Below are positions 47,181-60,567 of a stretch of DNA of 64,000 nt, piece by piece. Source of the stretch: Vigna angularis (lineage: Eukaryota; Streptophyta; Magnoliopsida; Fabales; Fabaceae). The stretch covers positions 32,968,825-33,032,824 of the forward strand of contig NC_068974.1 of the NCBI RefSeq assembly GCF_016808095.1, given 5' to 3'. The translations under genes and the position numbers were made by a program. How positions within the stretch are numbered: the first letter of the stretch is position 1; each line of letters starts with the position of its first letter. The notes below the pieces were generated by a model that saw only the letters and a list, made by a program, of their open reading frames with translations, searched no databases and was not told the origin of the DNA.

Positions 47181-48703
47181 AAATCTTGAACAATATTATA
47201 ATATTGAATTAAGATATTTAAATTAAATTAAATAATAAAATGAATCTATATCAAAATAATTATCTGTAAAGCCATAAAAGCTTGTTGACGTTGATGGTGA
47301 GACTGTATTATTGTCTAATTCCTTGTGGTTATAAGGGATGTCCCTCAGGCTTACGGTGAAAGCCAAAATATTTCGAAAGAAAGAAAAACACGTCAAAAAA
47401 GAAAAGGTTAATCTCTCGAACCCATAAAATCCGAAAAAAAAGCACTCTAAATAAGATATTTAATGAAATATTTAATAGTTTAGCGATGAAACATATTTTT
47501 TGACGATATGGTTATTAAGAAAGATTTTGAAATTTAGAAAAGATGGTGATGAATTAAAAGTTAGATAAGCTAGAAATGGACGTGGGTCCTATGTAAGTGG
47601 TGATCTCAAGAATCCCATATACAGTAGTACAGACCATAATAATAGGCATGGGTCCCATTAAGTTGGTCTTCGGTTCATGATGTTCTTAACTTTCAACCAG
47701 GCTAATCATTTTTAAGTTTTTTTTTTCTATTATTCCCAAATTATATATTTTTATTTTATCCTTTTTTTTCATTCGTTTTATCTATCTTTTTCTCATCTAT
47801 CTTATTTTTCTTTTATTTCTATTTAATCACTTTAACTTGTATTTGAAATCAACATGTTATAATTTTTTAAAATTTAAATATATGAGCAGTAGAATTGTTT
47901 TTAGTTTTAAAAAACGTTAGTAGATGATATTTCTGAATGAAGATTTGTTATCCTAAGATTTTTTTTAGCTTAAATTAGTAAAAGAAATTTCTTATTAAGA
48001 ATTAGACATGGTATGTTCACAAAACACAAATTTTGTTAGAATATATCCTAAATTGGTTCTGATATCATATTAAGAAATAAACTTTAAGCTTAACTCAACT
48101 CCATAAAACTAGCTTATTCACTCAAATATAAAACAAAAACTTAGTCCGTTTCTCTACTCAAATGACACCAAATTGTTAATGATTTGCGACGTTGACATAT
48201 AAGACGAAATATCAATTCAGAATATTCTTTCTGAACAATAAATCTAGGAGGAAGCTCCTTATAAATCTCTTCTTGCAAATTTTCGTTGAAAAATGCATTG
48301 TTAATACCCAGAAGATAAAGTGGTCATTGTTGAAAAGTTACTACGGCTATAAATAAATTAACAAAAGTCATTTTTGTCATGAGAGAAAAAATATATATAG
48401 ACAGGTCAAACACAATGATGACAAAAAAAAGATTAATCTTATACATAATTGTTGGTGGCGGCGTCATTGTTGTCTATTACTGTCATTGTCAAAATTCCAC
48501 AAATCTCGCTATGATAGGGTTCTAACATGTCTCTGATATCATGTTAAGAAGTGGATTTTAAGTGTATCTCAATCTCACAAAACCGACTTTCAAGATGAGA
48601 TTTACACTCACCTATATACTCTGAATTAGTATTATCTCTAATTGATGTGAGACTTCTAACAATATCAACTATAAGGTAATTTTCTTAAATATTTGATCAA
48701 GAA
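47181..48703. other. AT-rich intergenic DNA with two copies of a dispersed repeat
   Basis: No gene. A phrase beginning CTGATATCAT-TTAAGAA and continuing into ACTTTAAG/TTTTAAG, CTCAACT/CTCAATCT and CA-AAAAC occurs at 48059-48112 and again at 48534-48590. The second copy continues into the legume-type GATGTGAGACTTCTAAC. These are common retroelement-derived phrases in legumes by recollection. Confidence 0.55.
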
Positions 48704-48708
48704 TAGAC

Positions 48709-48891
48709 TGATGGAAACAGAAAACAGAATAGCAGCATATGGTATATAGGAGTATATGAAAACAGAGAGATAGGAAACATGCAGTAGTATTATGAGAAAG
48801 AAAGAATAGTGTTATATACAAGAGAGACTAACTGTAAATGAGTAACAGAAAAAAAACTAACTGACTAACAACTTGAATTATATACCCAATA
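48709..48891 (-). repeat. 3' LTR of the copia element
   Basis: 183 bp, minus-strand reading TATTGGGTATAT...TTTCCATCA. Preceded by the polypurine tract AAGGAGGTG. Confidence 0.95.
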
Positions 48892-48898
48892 CACCTCC

Positions 48899-51800
48899 TT
48901 AATTCAAGTCACTTAGAGCTAATACACCTATTCCAGATCTGAGATACTCAAATCTGTCATGTTTGAGTGCTTTAGTAAATAGATCAGCCAGTTGTGATTC
49001 AGTTTTGCAGTAAACCAACTCCACTTTGCCTTTATTCACCATATCACGTAAAAAATGAAACTTCACATCAATGTGTTTGCTTCTTCCGTGGCTCACAGGA
49101 TTCTTGGCCAAACTCATAGCAGATGTGTTGTCCATCTGTAGCATAAATGGTTTCTCACTTTGCACCTTTAAATCTTTTAGAACTTCATTCAACCACACAC
49201 CTTGACATACTGCATGACAGCCAGCAACATATTCTGCTTCACAACTTGATAGAGCAACAATGGTTTGCTTCTTAGAACTCCATGAGATAGGTGCTGTGTT
49301 CATGAAAAATATATTCCCTGACGTGCTTTTTCTCTCAATTTGATCTCCACCAAAATCTGAGTCAGTGTAACCAACTAGATCCAACTCATCCTTCTTCACT
49401 CCGTATGGAAATAAAATACCAGACCTAGCTGTACCTTTAACATACCTTAGAACACGCTTAGCAGCAATCAAATGGTTCTTCTTTGGATTGCTCATGAATC
49501 GACTCAACAGACCAACCCCATACATCAGATCTGGCCTGCTATTACATAGATACCGCAAAGAACCAATGAGTTGCTTATAAGCTGTCTCATCCACGCTTTC
49601 TTCGTTTATATCAGATTTTAGCTTGACATTAACCTCAATTGGATTCCTGGAAATGTTACACTCAGTCATCTTAAATCTTTCCAACAAATCCTTCACGTAT
49701 TTTGTTTGGTGCATAACTAAGCCTCCAGCTGTGTTCGTAAATTCCATTCCCAGAAAATAGCTAAGCCTCCCAAGATCTGTCATCTCGAATTCTGCTTCCA
49801 TCCTTTGCTTGAATTCTTCAATCCAATGTAGACTGGAACCCGTCACCAGCAGGTCATCAACGTACAAACATACGATCATTATATCATCACCACTCTTCTT
49901 CACATACAGGCTATGTTCAACAACACATCTCTCAAGTCCATAGCTGATAAAAAAATCATCAATCCTTCTGTTCCATGCCCTAGGCGCTTGCTTCAATCCG
50001 TAGAGCGCTTTGAATAGCTTATACACTTGATGCTTCTTCTCTTTGATAAATCCTGGAGGCTGCTGTACATATACTTCCTCCTCCAACAAGCCATGCAAAA
50101 ATGCAGACTTAACATCAAGAGCAAACAAAGACCAATTCTTAGCACATGCAATAGCAACAACTAAACGAATAGTTTCTAACCTTGCAACAGGTGCGTAGAC
50201 TTCCTTGAAATCGACTCCTTGTTGCTGTAGAAATCCTCTTGCCACAAGCCTAGCCTTGTATTTTGAGACTGTACCATCTGGATTAAGCTTAGTTTTAAAA
50301 ACCCACTTAACTCCAATGCATTTCTTCTCGGGTGGCAAATCGACCAGCTTCCATGTTTTATTCTTCTCGATCGATCTAATTTCCTCCAACATAGCTTCCT
50401 TCCAGAGTGGTTGAGATAAGGCATCATCAACATTCAAAGGTTCACTTCCGGCCATTAATGCTAGGTGAATTAGATCACCTTCTTCATCCACTCCAGCATC
50501 AGAATACATTTCATATTCTGTAAACCGAGAAGGTCTTACCACTTGTCTTCTCGGTCTCGTTGAAACCTCTGCATTATTGTTGTTGCTCCCAGTATTGCTA
50601 TTGGCTATCGAAGTATCCACCTTTTCTTCAATTTGCATAGGTATTTTCAACGCTGCTCTTGATTTCTTCATGCTGGTTTGATTGCATTCCCAGTCCCAAT
50701 TTTCATCTTCGAGAATCAATACATCTCTGCTGATGATCACCTTCTTCTTGATAGGATCAAACAGTTTGTACGCTCCAGTAGAATGATAACCCACGAACAC
50801 CATTGCCTCTCCTTTGTCATCCAGCTTCGTTCTCTTCTGCTCTGCAACATGACAGAAAGCCAAAGAACCAAAAATCTTAAAATGCTTAACAGAGGGTACA
50901 GTACCTGACCAAATTGCATGTGGGACGTTCTCTGTCAACTTCTTTGTAGGACATCTGTTCAGAACATACACAGAAGTTGCCACCGCTTCTCCCCACAATT
51001 CACGCGGAACGCCCTTCTCTCTAAGCAAGCACCTGGCCATATTCATTATTGTTCGATTTCGTCTTTCGGCCAAACCATTATGTTGTGGTGTATAGGGGGC
51101 TATAATCTCGTGTGCTATTCCCTGTGCCTGACAAAATTCATCAAATTCACGCGATGTATACTCACCTCCACCATCTGTCCTAATCAGCTTTATCTGCTTA
51201 TCAATTTCTTTTTCAACACGATTCTTGAACCGCTTGAAAACTTCTAGAACCTCACTTTTCAGCCTTACGAAGTATACCCATACCATACGACTATATTCAT
51301 CTACAAATGTAACAAAGTATCGATTACCAGCTATGGTTGATGTCTCAAGTGGACCACACACATCTGAATGAATTACTTCCAGACGTTCTTTAGACCTCAT
51401 CTTCAAGTGCGTTTTGAAAGGTTTTCTCGTTTGCTTTCCTATGATGCAAGATTCACAAGCTCTCTTAGGTATAGATATATCTGGTAAACCAGAAACTATA
51501 GTCTTTTTGCTTAACATTTGCAGATCTCTGAAATTCAGATGTCCGAATCTCAGATGCCATTTCCAGTTTTCATCCACTTCTATGGTAGATAAACACTGCA
51601 GATTCTCAATTATATCCATATGAACCTTGAAGGTACGATTCTTAGAAATCTTGCTTTCCAGGACTAACCTTTTATTTTTATCAAACACTTCCACTCTTCC
51701 TTGATTGCCCATCATCACGGTGAAACCTTTCTCAACCAGTTGACCCAGACTAAGCAAATTGCATTTCATCTCTGGGACAAAAAGAACATTTTCTATCGTA

Positions 51801-53014
51801 GCCTTCAGTCCATTCTTCTGTTTTATGATAATATTTCCTATCCCTTCAACCTTCAATGTACTATCATCAGCAACTCTGACCTTGCTTTTCTTTCCTTCGT
51901 TGAAATTGATAAGCCACTCTCTATTGTATGTCATGTGGTTTGAACATCCTGAATCTAGATACCATAATTTGTTTGTTTGATTTGTCATAGCAACACTTTC
52001 TGAAGAAGTAGTGACCATAAGAATTAATGGCTCTGAATCAGACTCGTCTTTTACAAAATGAGCTTGCTTACTTTGATCTTTCTTAAACTGTCTACCTTTG
52101 TTGAAATAGCACTCATAGGAGAAATGTCCCAACTTATGGCACGTAAAACACTCTATATTTCTTTTGTCTTTCTTCTTGTAATATTTGTTTCTTCCTATGC
52201 TTTCTGCAGAATCACCTCTTTCCTCTTGTTCTTCAACTCCATCATTCTTCCACTTTTGTTGTACAGAATTATCATTCTTCCATCTACTTTGTGCAAAGTT
52301 ATCATTCTTCCACTTACCTGGAACATTGGATTTACCTTTCCAAGTCTTGAACTTCTTCTTCCCATCACCTCCAACATGTTGCACCTTTAAAGCCTGATCA
52401 TCAGCTCTGACAGGATCTCTATCAAGAAGCCGCATTTCGTGAGCTTCCAAAGAACTCTGAAGCTCTTCGATTTTCATCTTTTCTAGATCTTTAGATTCTT
52501 CAATAGCAACAACTATGAAATCAAATTTCCGAGGTAATGATCTCATTATTTTCTCCATAATCAACACATCACTAAGCTCTTCCCCACAGCTCTTCATTTG
52601 GTTTGTAATTGTTAAGACTTTGTTGAAGTAGTCACTGACCTTATCGCCATCTTCCATTTGCAATAATTCATACTGCCTCCGCAAAGTTTGTAGCCGTACT
52701 TTCTTGATCTTCTTTCCGCCGGCATGACAACGTACCAAAATATTCCAAGCCTCCCTCGCCGTTTTCGCGTTTTGGATCTTCTCGAAGTGTGTATCATCTA
52801 CACACTGATGAATGATCAACAGAGCCTTATCGTCCTTCTGACTAATCTCCACCTTCTGATCTTCTGTGCCACAGAACTCAGTTGCAGACTCCACCTCTTC
52901 TATCACGCTGCTAACTCCTTGTACCCGGAACAGCACCCACATTTGCGTGCTCCATCGACTCCAATTCTTTTCGGTTAGAATAGGAAGATTTGTCGTGGAA
53001 AAATCTGCCATCAA
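48899..53014 (-). CDS. Copia gag-pol polyprotein, 1371 aa
   Basis: Single frame encoding all retrotransposition functions. Gag (1-about 285) with a thrice-repeated WKNDN motif (about 235-258), then a zinc knuckle [14 protein letters not shown] (289-302, CX2CX4HX4C). Aspartic protease DSG at about 354-356. Integrase with HHCC zinc finger (HLRFGH, then CESC, about 490-525) and DD35E core (TDGGGEY near 615, Glu in GLAERRNRT near 653). Reverse transcriptase with YVDDLL near 1050. RNase H with TDSDFGGD near 1219 and the C-terminal [10 protein letters not shown] block. Order PR-INT-RT-RH defines Ty1/copia. The start is a double Met (MMADF); either may be used. It ends 8 bases before the LTR. No stop or frameshift seen, so potentially active. 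TNT1-94-like in annotation terms; lineage (Ale/Ivana or other) not decided. Confidence 0.96.
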   Translation of the reverse strand: MMADFSTTNLPILTEKNWSRWSTQMWVLFRVQGVSSVIEEVESATEFCGTEDQKVEISQKDDKALLIIHQCVDDTHFEKIQNAKTAREAWNILVRCHAGGKKIKKVRLQTLRRQYELLQMEDGDKVSDYFNKVLTITNQMKSCGEELSDVLIMEKIMRSLPRKFDFIVVAIEESKDLEKMKIEELQSSLEAHEMRLLDRDPVRADDQALKVQHVGGDGKKKFKTWKGKSNVPGKWKNDNFAQSRWKNDNSVQQKWKNDGVEEQEERGDSAESIGRNKYYKKKDKRNIECFTCHKLGHFSYECYFNKGRQFKKDQSKQAHFVKDESDSEPLILMVTTSSESVAMTNQTNKLWYLDSGCSNHMTYNREWLINFNEGKKSKVRVADDSTLKVEGIGNIIIKQKNGLKATIENVLFVPEMKCNLLSLGQLVEKGFTVMMGNQGRVEVFDKNKRLVLESKISKNRTFKVHMDIIENLQCLSTIEVDENWKWHLRFGHLNFRDLQMLSKKTIVSGLPDISIPKRACESCIIGKQTRKPFKTHLKMRSKERLEVIHSDVCGPLETSTIAGNRYFVTFVDEYSRMVWVYFVRLKSEVLEVFKRFKNRVEKEIDKQIKLIRTDGGGEYTSREFDEFCQAQGIAHEIIAPYTPQHNGLAERRNRTIMNMARCLLREKGVPRELWGEAVATSVYVLNRCPTKKLTENVPHAIWSGTVPSVKHFKIFGSLAFCHVAEQKRTKLDDKGEAMVFVGYHSTGAYKLFDPIKKKVIISRDVLILEDENWDWECNQTSMKKSRAALKIPMQIEEKVDTSIANSNTGSNNNNAEVSTRPRRQVVRPSRFTEYEMYSDAGVDEEGDLIHLALMAGSEPLNVDDALSQPLWKEAMLEEIRSIEKNKTWKLVDLPPEKKCIGVKWVFKTKLNPDGTVSKYKARLVARGFLQQQGVDFKEVYAPVARLETIRLVVAIACAKNWSLFALDVKSAFLHGLLEEEVYVQQPPGFIKEKKHQVYKLFKALYGLKQAPRAWNRRIDDFFISYGLERCVVEHSLYVKKSGDDIMIVCLYVDDLLVTGSSLHWIEEFKQRMEAEFEMTDLGRLSYFLGMEFTNTAGGLVMHQTKYVKDLLERFKMTECNISRNPIEVNVKLKSDINEESVDETAYKQLIGSLRYLCNSRPDLMYGVGLLSRFMSNPKKNHLIAAKRVLRYVKGTARSGILFPYGVKKDELDLVGYTDSDFGGDQIERKSTSGNIFFMNTAPISWSSKKQTIVALSSCEAEYVAGCHAVCQGVWLNEVLKDLKVQSEKPFMLQMDNTSAMSLAKNPVSHGRSKHIDVKFHFLRDMVNKGKVELVYCKTESQLADLFTKALKHDRFEYLRSGIGVLALSDLN

Positions 53015-53120
53015 CGCTTACTTTCTGCTTCAAAAAAAAACTTCTTCTTTTCTCACTTCTTGGTCAGCCGCACTGAGCCAAGTACTCAAAACACCTTACG
53101 TCTTTATTTCAAGAACCTAG

Positions 53121-53135
53121 GCTAACTGATACCAC
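53121..53135 (-). other. Primer-binding site (initiator tRNA-Met type) of the copia element
   Basis: Minus strand reads GTGGTATCAGTTAGCC immediately after the LTR end. TGGTATCAG matches the complement of the 3' end of tRNA-iMet; the following bases diverge from the usual AGC. Confidence 0.7.
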
Positions 53136-53318
53136 TGATGGAAACAGAAAACAGAATAGCAGCATATGGTATATAGGAGTATATGAAAACAGAGAGATAG
53201 GAAACATGCAGTAGTATTATGAGAAAGAAAGAATAGTGTTATATACAAGAGAGACTAACTGTAAATGAGTAACAGAAAAAAAACTAACTGACTAACAACT
53301 TGAATTATATACCCAATA
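53136..53318 (-). repeat. 5' LTR of the copia element
   Basis: 183 bp, matching the 3' LTR at every position I compared. The adjacent primer-binding site lies at 53121-53135. Confidence 0.95.
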
Positions 53319-53323
53319 TAGAC

Positions 53324-56300
53324 TTCCTAAAAAAATTGGATGACATCCATTAAAAAATAATTTCACCAACATTAATCGAGAATATCCTAACTAATATTAA
53401 TCAAAAACACAACTTTGTTTTGCATAAATGGATAAATAAGTAAATTAAAAATAACATATCAACTAAAAAACTCTCACTTAAATTGAGTGTCAAATATCTT
53501 TATTAATGTGGATGAAATTTTTTGACTTACATTGATAAAAAAAATAATCCTCCCACCATAGTTAAGAGGACTTTTATTAGTGTTGATTGAAAATTAACCT
53601 AACCTACATTTATATTGGCATTGAGCAAATAACAAACCCAACTTAAATTAACTGAGAATAACATCAACACAAATGATATTATCTTCGACACCACCTAAAA
53701 TATTTTGTTGATGTTAATTAAGATACAACTTACTAACACCAACAGAAGAAAATACTACATTCTTTTCAAAAAAAAATAATATTTTTAACCATGGCAATAA
53801 AAAAAATAGTCTTGATAAACTTCAATCAGAAACAAAATTTTATTAACTTTAACTGAAACATAATGTCCAGTTGATGACCTCAATTGAGTCAAAGTGCGTT
53901 TCAATTTAGTGTGAGTTAATAATAGAATATAAAAAATTGAGATTGAGGATAATATAAATATTATCTTCTTCCTACAATTTAAAATTATCTAATTTTATGT
54001 AATTAGATCGCTTTTATAAACTTTGATTTTTTTTAAATTTTCTATCTACATAACATATATGGTCATAATTCAAATTCTTCATAAAAATAATTATCTTATA
54101 AAAAAAATTCTATAAAAAGCATTATTAACATGTGTTTGATGTAATATAAGTATAGAAATAGAAGAAAGATGGAGAAAATGGTAGAAAATAATTACACTAG
54201 GTGTCAAAATTGAATTTCTTAAGAACATTGAATTTGTTGTCTAGTCTTCATTTGATTTGTGTTTAACTTCAATCAAGGAGGTGATTCTTGCACGTATGTA
54301 TATTTCAATTTTTGGGTTTGATAAAGTCCTAATTCGAATTCTGTTTCTAGTGTTTCGTAGCACAAGAGTTTTTGCTTGAAATGGTTCAGCTTTTCTTGCA
54401 ATAAATGTAGTTATTATCAGTTTTTATTAGGTTTACTTATAGTCAATATTATCTCTAACAAGTAGTTAAATATTGATTGAAACTGTTAAACGGAAACGGT
54501 GTTTAATTTATTTTTTTTATTTTTGCTTTTTGACACTTTTCATTACTTTCGCATTTAAGTCAATTTGGCTTAATACATTGCATTGCATTCTATTAATGTA
54601 ATTGTCTTCTCTTATTTATACTTTCGATGCCCGTCTAAAACTATAGACAAGTTCTTCCTCCACCTCCATTTTATTTTCTATTTTGTTCTTTCTATATTAT
54701 ACTACTCAAAAGTTATTTTTTAATAATAAAATTCAGAAGTCATTTTTCCCTTAAAAAAAATTGTTTCAGGATTACATAATTCAAAAATAAAAAATAATTT
54801 TGAATTGTGTATTTTTTTTTCAATAAAATAAGTAGAGTTGAAAAGTGACTTTCGAATGGGATAATTTAAAAATGGTAAAATGAGAAAATAAATTATGAAA
54901 GATGATGGGAAAATGAGAGTTGCAGGAAAAAAGTTATGAAGGTCCAGGAAGAAACTTCCAATCTGTAAATATGATATGCATATTATTTTTGGCGCGTTAA
55001 AGATATGGTTAGTTTTCTCTGTATACGATGCGCATTAGAAACCTGTCCAGACAAACCTCTCATTCTGTTAAGGATGCTTCATTATCCAAAGTGCTATTCT
55101 TCAACCCTAACGCTTATAACAATATACCACAAGACGTACTTTAAAAACATGCCAAAAGCATACGAAAATACCAAGAAAAAGATTCACCAATAATTAGCTT
55201 TTTGTTTGAAATAGTTTAATTATGTTTTACTTAATAGTGTTTCAGAAATGAAAACACAATATATCAGCATTTCATGTATGAGAAATTGAATAATTAAGCA
55301 CCAGTCAGTACTGATACTTTTTTCATCCATACAATTAGACTACTTAACCGTATACCAAGAAAAACCAAAATCAGAAAATTTTGCCAGCCATTAATTTATA
55401 TGAAGAAAACTACATTATAGTGGATTAACAAAATTAACCTAGTTCATCTAAAACCACTCTCAAAATTGTCACTATCCTGCCTGGAAATTAAGTTAATAAT
55501 ACTATATTTGTGCAACTGTATTTTTAATCCATAACCTATTTTCCTTTTTAACTTTTTAATTTACGACAAAATAAACCCTTCTATCAGCAACTGTATTTTT
55601 AATCCATAACCTATTTTCCTTTTTAATTTTTTTATTTACGACAAAATAAAAAACCACCTTAAACAATTCATTTTTGAACAACAGTCATGTTATCCCATTT
55701 ATTTAGTATGTTGATGACAGTTTGTTATATGATTGGTTCATTTTCTACATTTTTTGTTTTTTACTTTTATGGAAGTTATATGTCGATTCACTTTCTATAT
55801 TTTATTTATTATTTTGATTGACAGTTATATTAATATTTTTTACATATTTCATCTTTACCCAAAAGTCAAATGTTAGATGTTAGGGGGTCATACTCCAAAA
55901 ACCTACAGATAAAGCAAAAGTAACTACGCAATTAATTACGTGGATTATTAAAATGAAATATTGCGTAAAAGGGGATGTCAATATATTATCTTACCAAACC
56001 ACCAATCAAGCAGAAGTTAAGAAATTAAAAAACAACAAAAAGAACATCGGAAAATAGTATTTGATCCACGAAATCTTTCTAGTTGTGATATGCTGTCATT
56101 GGTCAAGAAACTTCTACCAACCATCATAGCACCACTTAAAAAAAAAACTGCACAACCTAGAAACAGAAGACGCAGGTTTGATGACAAATCAAAGCATTGG
56201 TACGGTCCATCGTAACAGCCACACAAGCACAAACCATAACCCACTTCAGATCAAAATCAATCTGATTTCGATACAATTTAACCCAAACGAGTAAAACTTC

Positions 56301-56609
56301 ATATAACGACATTATAATCACATAAATAATACAGAAACAGGTTTGATCAACAAGAGTAACTCTATCCCGCAATCACAAAAAAGGTGCAAGATGAAACTTA
56401 AAAAAACGACGTACAATTTTTATTCATGAGAATCATGGCCCCAAAAAAAATGCCATCTTGTGTCCCATTGGTTCACTCCACATAAATACAATAATCACAG
56501 TAAGAAACCAAAAAAAAACGAAAAAAGAGTACCCGGAAACGTCCAGGAGATAAAACTTGTTAGAATCCTGTATTTTGTTAAAAGTGTGACCTTTTATATT
56601 TATGTCATA
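53324..56609. other. AT-rich intergenic DNA and 3' flank of the RING gene
   Basis: No gene found. Contains a two-copy tandem duplication at 55513-55650. The 62-codon ORF at 55005 has no recognisable domain. From about 56300 upward the sequence is probably the 3' UTR of the minus-strand RING gene. Confidence 0.55.
55513..55650. repeat. Tandem duplication, period 75 bp
   Basis: CAACTGTATTTTTAATCCAT at 55513 recurs at 55588. Both continue CCTATTTTCCTTTTTAA and TTTACGACAAAATAAA. Confidence 0.88.
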
Positions 56610-59600
56610 TTATTGTATAGAGTAAGCCCTTATCACCTCCACCACAGGTGCTTGACACATAGGGCATTTCTTCCTGCTTTGGAGCAACTCATTGGCACAT
56701 TTTGAACATGTACACAAATGACCACATCTGCAACAGAAGCCCAACGATAATTTTTAGATACAATCAGATTTAGGTGAAAACTGGGCTATAAATGTGTCCA
56801 GCTTGGTTATGGAATACTACCTGTACAACAAAGAATCGATATTGCTTTCGCAGCATACACAGCAAAGACCTTTTCTCACACATTCCCATTTAGATTTATC
56901 TTCTGGTGACTCGCAATAATCATGTACTTCTGAAATAAATTTAACCTAGACTTATCAGTAAGCAGGAGGACAAAAGCTGTTTCTCTTTAAAAATATATCA
57001 CACAAGTTGAATGGAAAAATGGAAGACCCTGAAAATTGGGATGTGAAATGATAAGACAAATAGCACAAACCAGACGAACCAGCAGAGCGATTTAGGGCTG
57101 CAGATACTTCTTGTCTTATAGAGCGCTGCAACTCAAGCTGCATATCCATACAGGCCTCCAGCATTCTCTGCATGTTATTCATCCTTTGTTGCAATCGAGC
57201 CATGTCAATTCTCAAGTCATTAACAATCTCCCAATCCTGCCAAAAAGACAAATCAGAAAATTATTCAAACGATCAAGCAGATGAGTAAACTTATATTACA
57301 TTAACTAATAAAATTCATTTACAGAACTAATAAAAATCATTTTCACTTTATTAGAACATAGTGAACAAGAGCACCAAAGAAAATTTACGCACAATTCCTA
57401 GACGCTGATTATTTATGTCATTCTGTGACCAGTTGTCACGATGGTGGTGGTGCTGGTCCCATAGAGGCAGAGGAGGCGGTATAGGTAAAGAGGGCAGATC
57501 AAGTGGACTATTAACAGGACCCTCCTGATCAACAATTTGATCTCTACTTTGCTGTTCAAGGTCCTGCTCTACCGAGTCAGATGATGGGGTTGTTTCTTGC
57601 AATTCCCAGTCAATGTTTGCATTACCTTGCCTTTCAACATATGATTGTATTAACTGATCCAGACTGTCCCGGAAACTGCTGTGAAGGAGGTTCGAGACAC
57701 TTCTCCTGCAAGATAAACAGAAAGTTATTCTAGATTACTCTAGCATACAAGTTTTATTTTCAAAAATTAAGTCCAGAAGCTATACAAAACACACCTATTA
57801 AGAAGTTCTCTGAGTTCAACACTGTACACATTGTCATCTTCAGGAAAATAAAATCCTCGAATTCTACCAACTGGAGCATTTTCATGATCTGAAGGTCCTC
57901 CCAACCAATTTTCCACAGCCTCTTGGAAGCCACCATCTTCTTGCCATGCCTCATGAGATTCTTGCAGATGAGAGTTTTCTCCACCCGCATTTCCCAAAGT
58001 GTTTTCTGGCCACTCATTTCCTGTGTTACTGATCTGATTACCATCCGCATTTTCCTCAGCACTATTTCTCCATTCGATGTTATTCTGATACCAGTCACTT
58101 CCTTCATTTTCAAAAGCTTCTTCTGGCTGTTCTACTTCCAGAGCACTAGATTCATTCCAATTTACATCGTCGACATTACCATCCATATGAATGTCATGAT
58201 TTGAAGAATTGTTTTCGTTACTATTTATATCACACAGCTCAGAATGCTCAATATGCACCTCGCTGAGTTCCTGGTTATTACTATGCTGCGAATCTTCAAT
58301 TCGCAAGCTTTGTTGGGTAATTTCATTAGCACCATAATCAATAGGCAACACATCAACATTTTGCTCTGTGTTGTTCACTCTTTCAACACTAGCACTGAAT
58401 GATGATTGGCAATCTAGTGATTCAATAGGCAAATGTTGCATTCGATCTCCTACTTGAGCATTAGATTCTTGGCAATTTAGGTTCTCAGATGTGGTACCTT
58501 GTACACAGCTCTGGCTGTCTGATACCCTGAGACCATCGCTTCCTCTGTCATTAGGGTCAGACTGTTCAGAATGTACAATTGGGACTAAATGTGAACTGTT
58601 TGATCCCATTTGTTCATTAGTGCTAAAATCAATATTATCAACATTTGACGAGGTATCAGATACATTGCTGGTTGCTTGACTGCAACCACAATTCTCCTTT
58701 CTAGCGATAAACCCCTCCCTGTTCAGAAGACAAGTTAATGTCACTGGCATTTAACAAAAGTATAAAATAATTAAACTGAAGATCATGATAAAATAATTAA
58801 CGTGCTCCAATTAGATTAAGGAACAAATGAGATTTTTCAACCATCTTTAGAAAGACAAAAGCAGAGGAATTTTTTTTAAATGTCATTAATTACACACATA
58901 TATCCCTATTTTTTATTCTCTGTTTTTCAACTAAAACAAATTAGTATTTCACATTTCTTTTAAAAAAACAGGGGAAAAAATGAACATGTGAATCCAATAT
59001 ACACAAAAAATAGTAAAATTTAAATTCCAAAAATATCAGTTTAACATTCAAAGGATATGCATATACCAATTTTTCAATACAAGCCAAGCTATACGTTGCC
59101 GTAGTGAAAGAAAGTTATGTATATTAACACACGTGCACAAGATTATCATGCATTTTTATCGGGTAAAAACATGCATAAAGCTAAAAAAAGTATGCAAAAA
59201 AAAAGTATTTGAAAGCATCAACTGAATGTCATAAATAAACTCATACCTTAGACCTGATACAGTTTGTTTACGCCTCAAGAAGCCCAATTCACTTTCTGCA
59301 ACAGATAGGGGCCTGTTATTATCGACAGGTCTATCATTTCTCAAGAATCTGCCTCTAAGCAATGCCTGCAAACATTTCAACAAACATTCATTCGGAGGAC
59401 AAAGCTTAGGATTTAAATTATTTCTGCATTCGGAATACTGGAATACTTTACATTTTCCCCACGCCTCATTATTATACTATGGATTTTAAACATAAGTTTA
59501 CTATACCTACAGTGGTATTATGTTATTGTAATATTTCCTTGAAACTCGATGTATAATCAAGAGCTCACTCACAAGTTCTGTCTAGCTCAACTAATGAGAA

Positions 59601-60567
59601 TAACTTACAATGTTCACAGTAACAAACTCCAAAACAAAACTTGAAAGCTAATAACTGCATGATGCAGGAAAATTGTATTAAAAAGTAATAATTTAAAAGG
59701 AAAACATAAACCAGTTGTTGAACAAACCTGAATTCGATTACGATAGGGGAATTGAGATACAGCCCGATGTACTGACAAATCCTCAATTTCTCTTTGCCTC
59801 TCTCTTTCAGCCTTCTTAAGCATATCAAGCATAGCCTGTCGGCCGCATAATTTCCGTATGCCCCTCCGTGTATGCTCATTTTGGCCCCCATTCTGGTTAA
59901 CAATGAGTCCATCACGAACACGTTCAATTTGTGTACCAATTTCAGCAGATGGTTCTTCCCTGTTTTCCCCAGATGAAACACTTCTCTGCTGGCTACTCAT
60001 TTGTACCCACTCCCTAATAATTCTCACCCTTTCCTGTTCAGTTTCCCCAAGCCATTCTCTCCTTGAACCACTACTTCGTCGGGATCCACTTGATACATGA
60101 TCCCTGGCACCACTATTCATCCATTCCCTGAAAATTTGCCTAACTCTTTCCCTTTCAACTTCTCCTAAATCAGAAGAGTTTTCACAGCTAGAATTATTTA
60201 AATCCTCGTGATCTTCATGGGACTCATTATGACTTGGTGACTGTGACCATGTTTCAGATTCATTCTCAACCAAAACTGCATCTTCTAAAACATGCCCCTG
60301 CCCTCTCTCTTGGATATCCAGTCTATCTTCCTGAGAGAGCTCAGCAATCAACCCATTCCTCCTTTGATCAAGAGGTACATCACCAGGCCTTCCTTGAACT
60401 TGATTCACCACATGTTCATCTTCAATCTCTCGCCACATTTGCAAGAGTGAAGATGACCGGGTGCTTCCCCGTCTTCCCTCTCCCCCTCTCCTAGACGACT
60501 GGGAATGGGAATCCCTGAGGAAAGGAGAGTCGAGCACAGACACACTGTGTAGACCAGCAATAGCCAT
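56610..60567 (-). CDS. Large C-terminal RING-finger protein (putative E3 ubiquitin ligase), 7 coding exons
   Basis: 862 aa. Exons in transcript order: 60567-59728, 59365-59247, 58718-57795, 57705-57393, 57236-57071, 56929-56821, 56727-56610, together 2589 nt in one frame with GT-AG introns. The N-terminal exon is Arg/Ser/Glu-rich with a repeated REWM/REWV block ([12 protein letters not shown] and [12 protein letters not shown]). Exon 3 is a long Asn/Ser/Glu-rich disordered region. Exon 4 has a Pro run and a His/Asp stretch. Exon 5 is a predicted coiled coil ([20 protein letters not shown]). The RING lies at 810-848: CCVCC, then [10 protein letters not shown] and CPMC, a C3HC4 type close to the C-terminus as in MGRN/neuralized-like ligases. 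It resembles Arabidopsis At5g04460 in length and design (memory only). Substrates unknown. Confidence 0.9.

Larger units (their letters stand above)
48704..53323 (-). mobile_element. Intact Ty1/copia LTR retrotransposon, 4.6 kb
   Basis: Element 48709-53318 on the minus strand, flanked by a perfect 5-bp TSD (TAGAC at 48704-48708 and 53319-53323, plus-strand reading). Two 183-bp LTRs appear identical base for base. Next to the 5' LTR lies TGGTATCAGTTAGCC, matching a primer-binding site for initiator tRNA-Met over TGGTATCAG. Next to the 3' LTR is a polypurine tract (AAGGAGGTG). One uninterrupted 1371-codon ORF fills the interior. Identical LTRs, exact TSD and intact ORF argue for a very recent insertion. 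LTR termini are TA...CA, a known non-canonical type. Confidence 0.95.
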
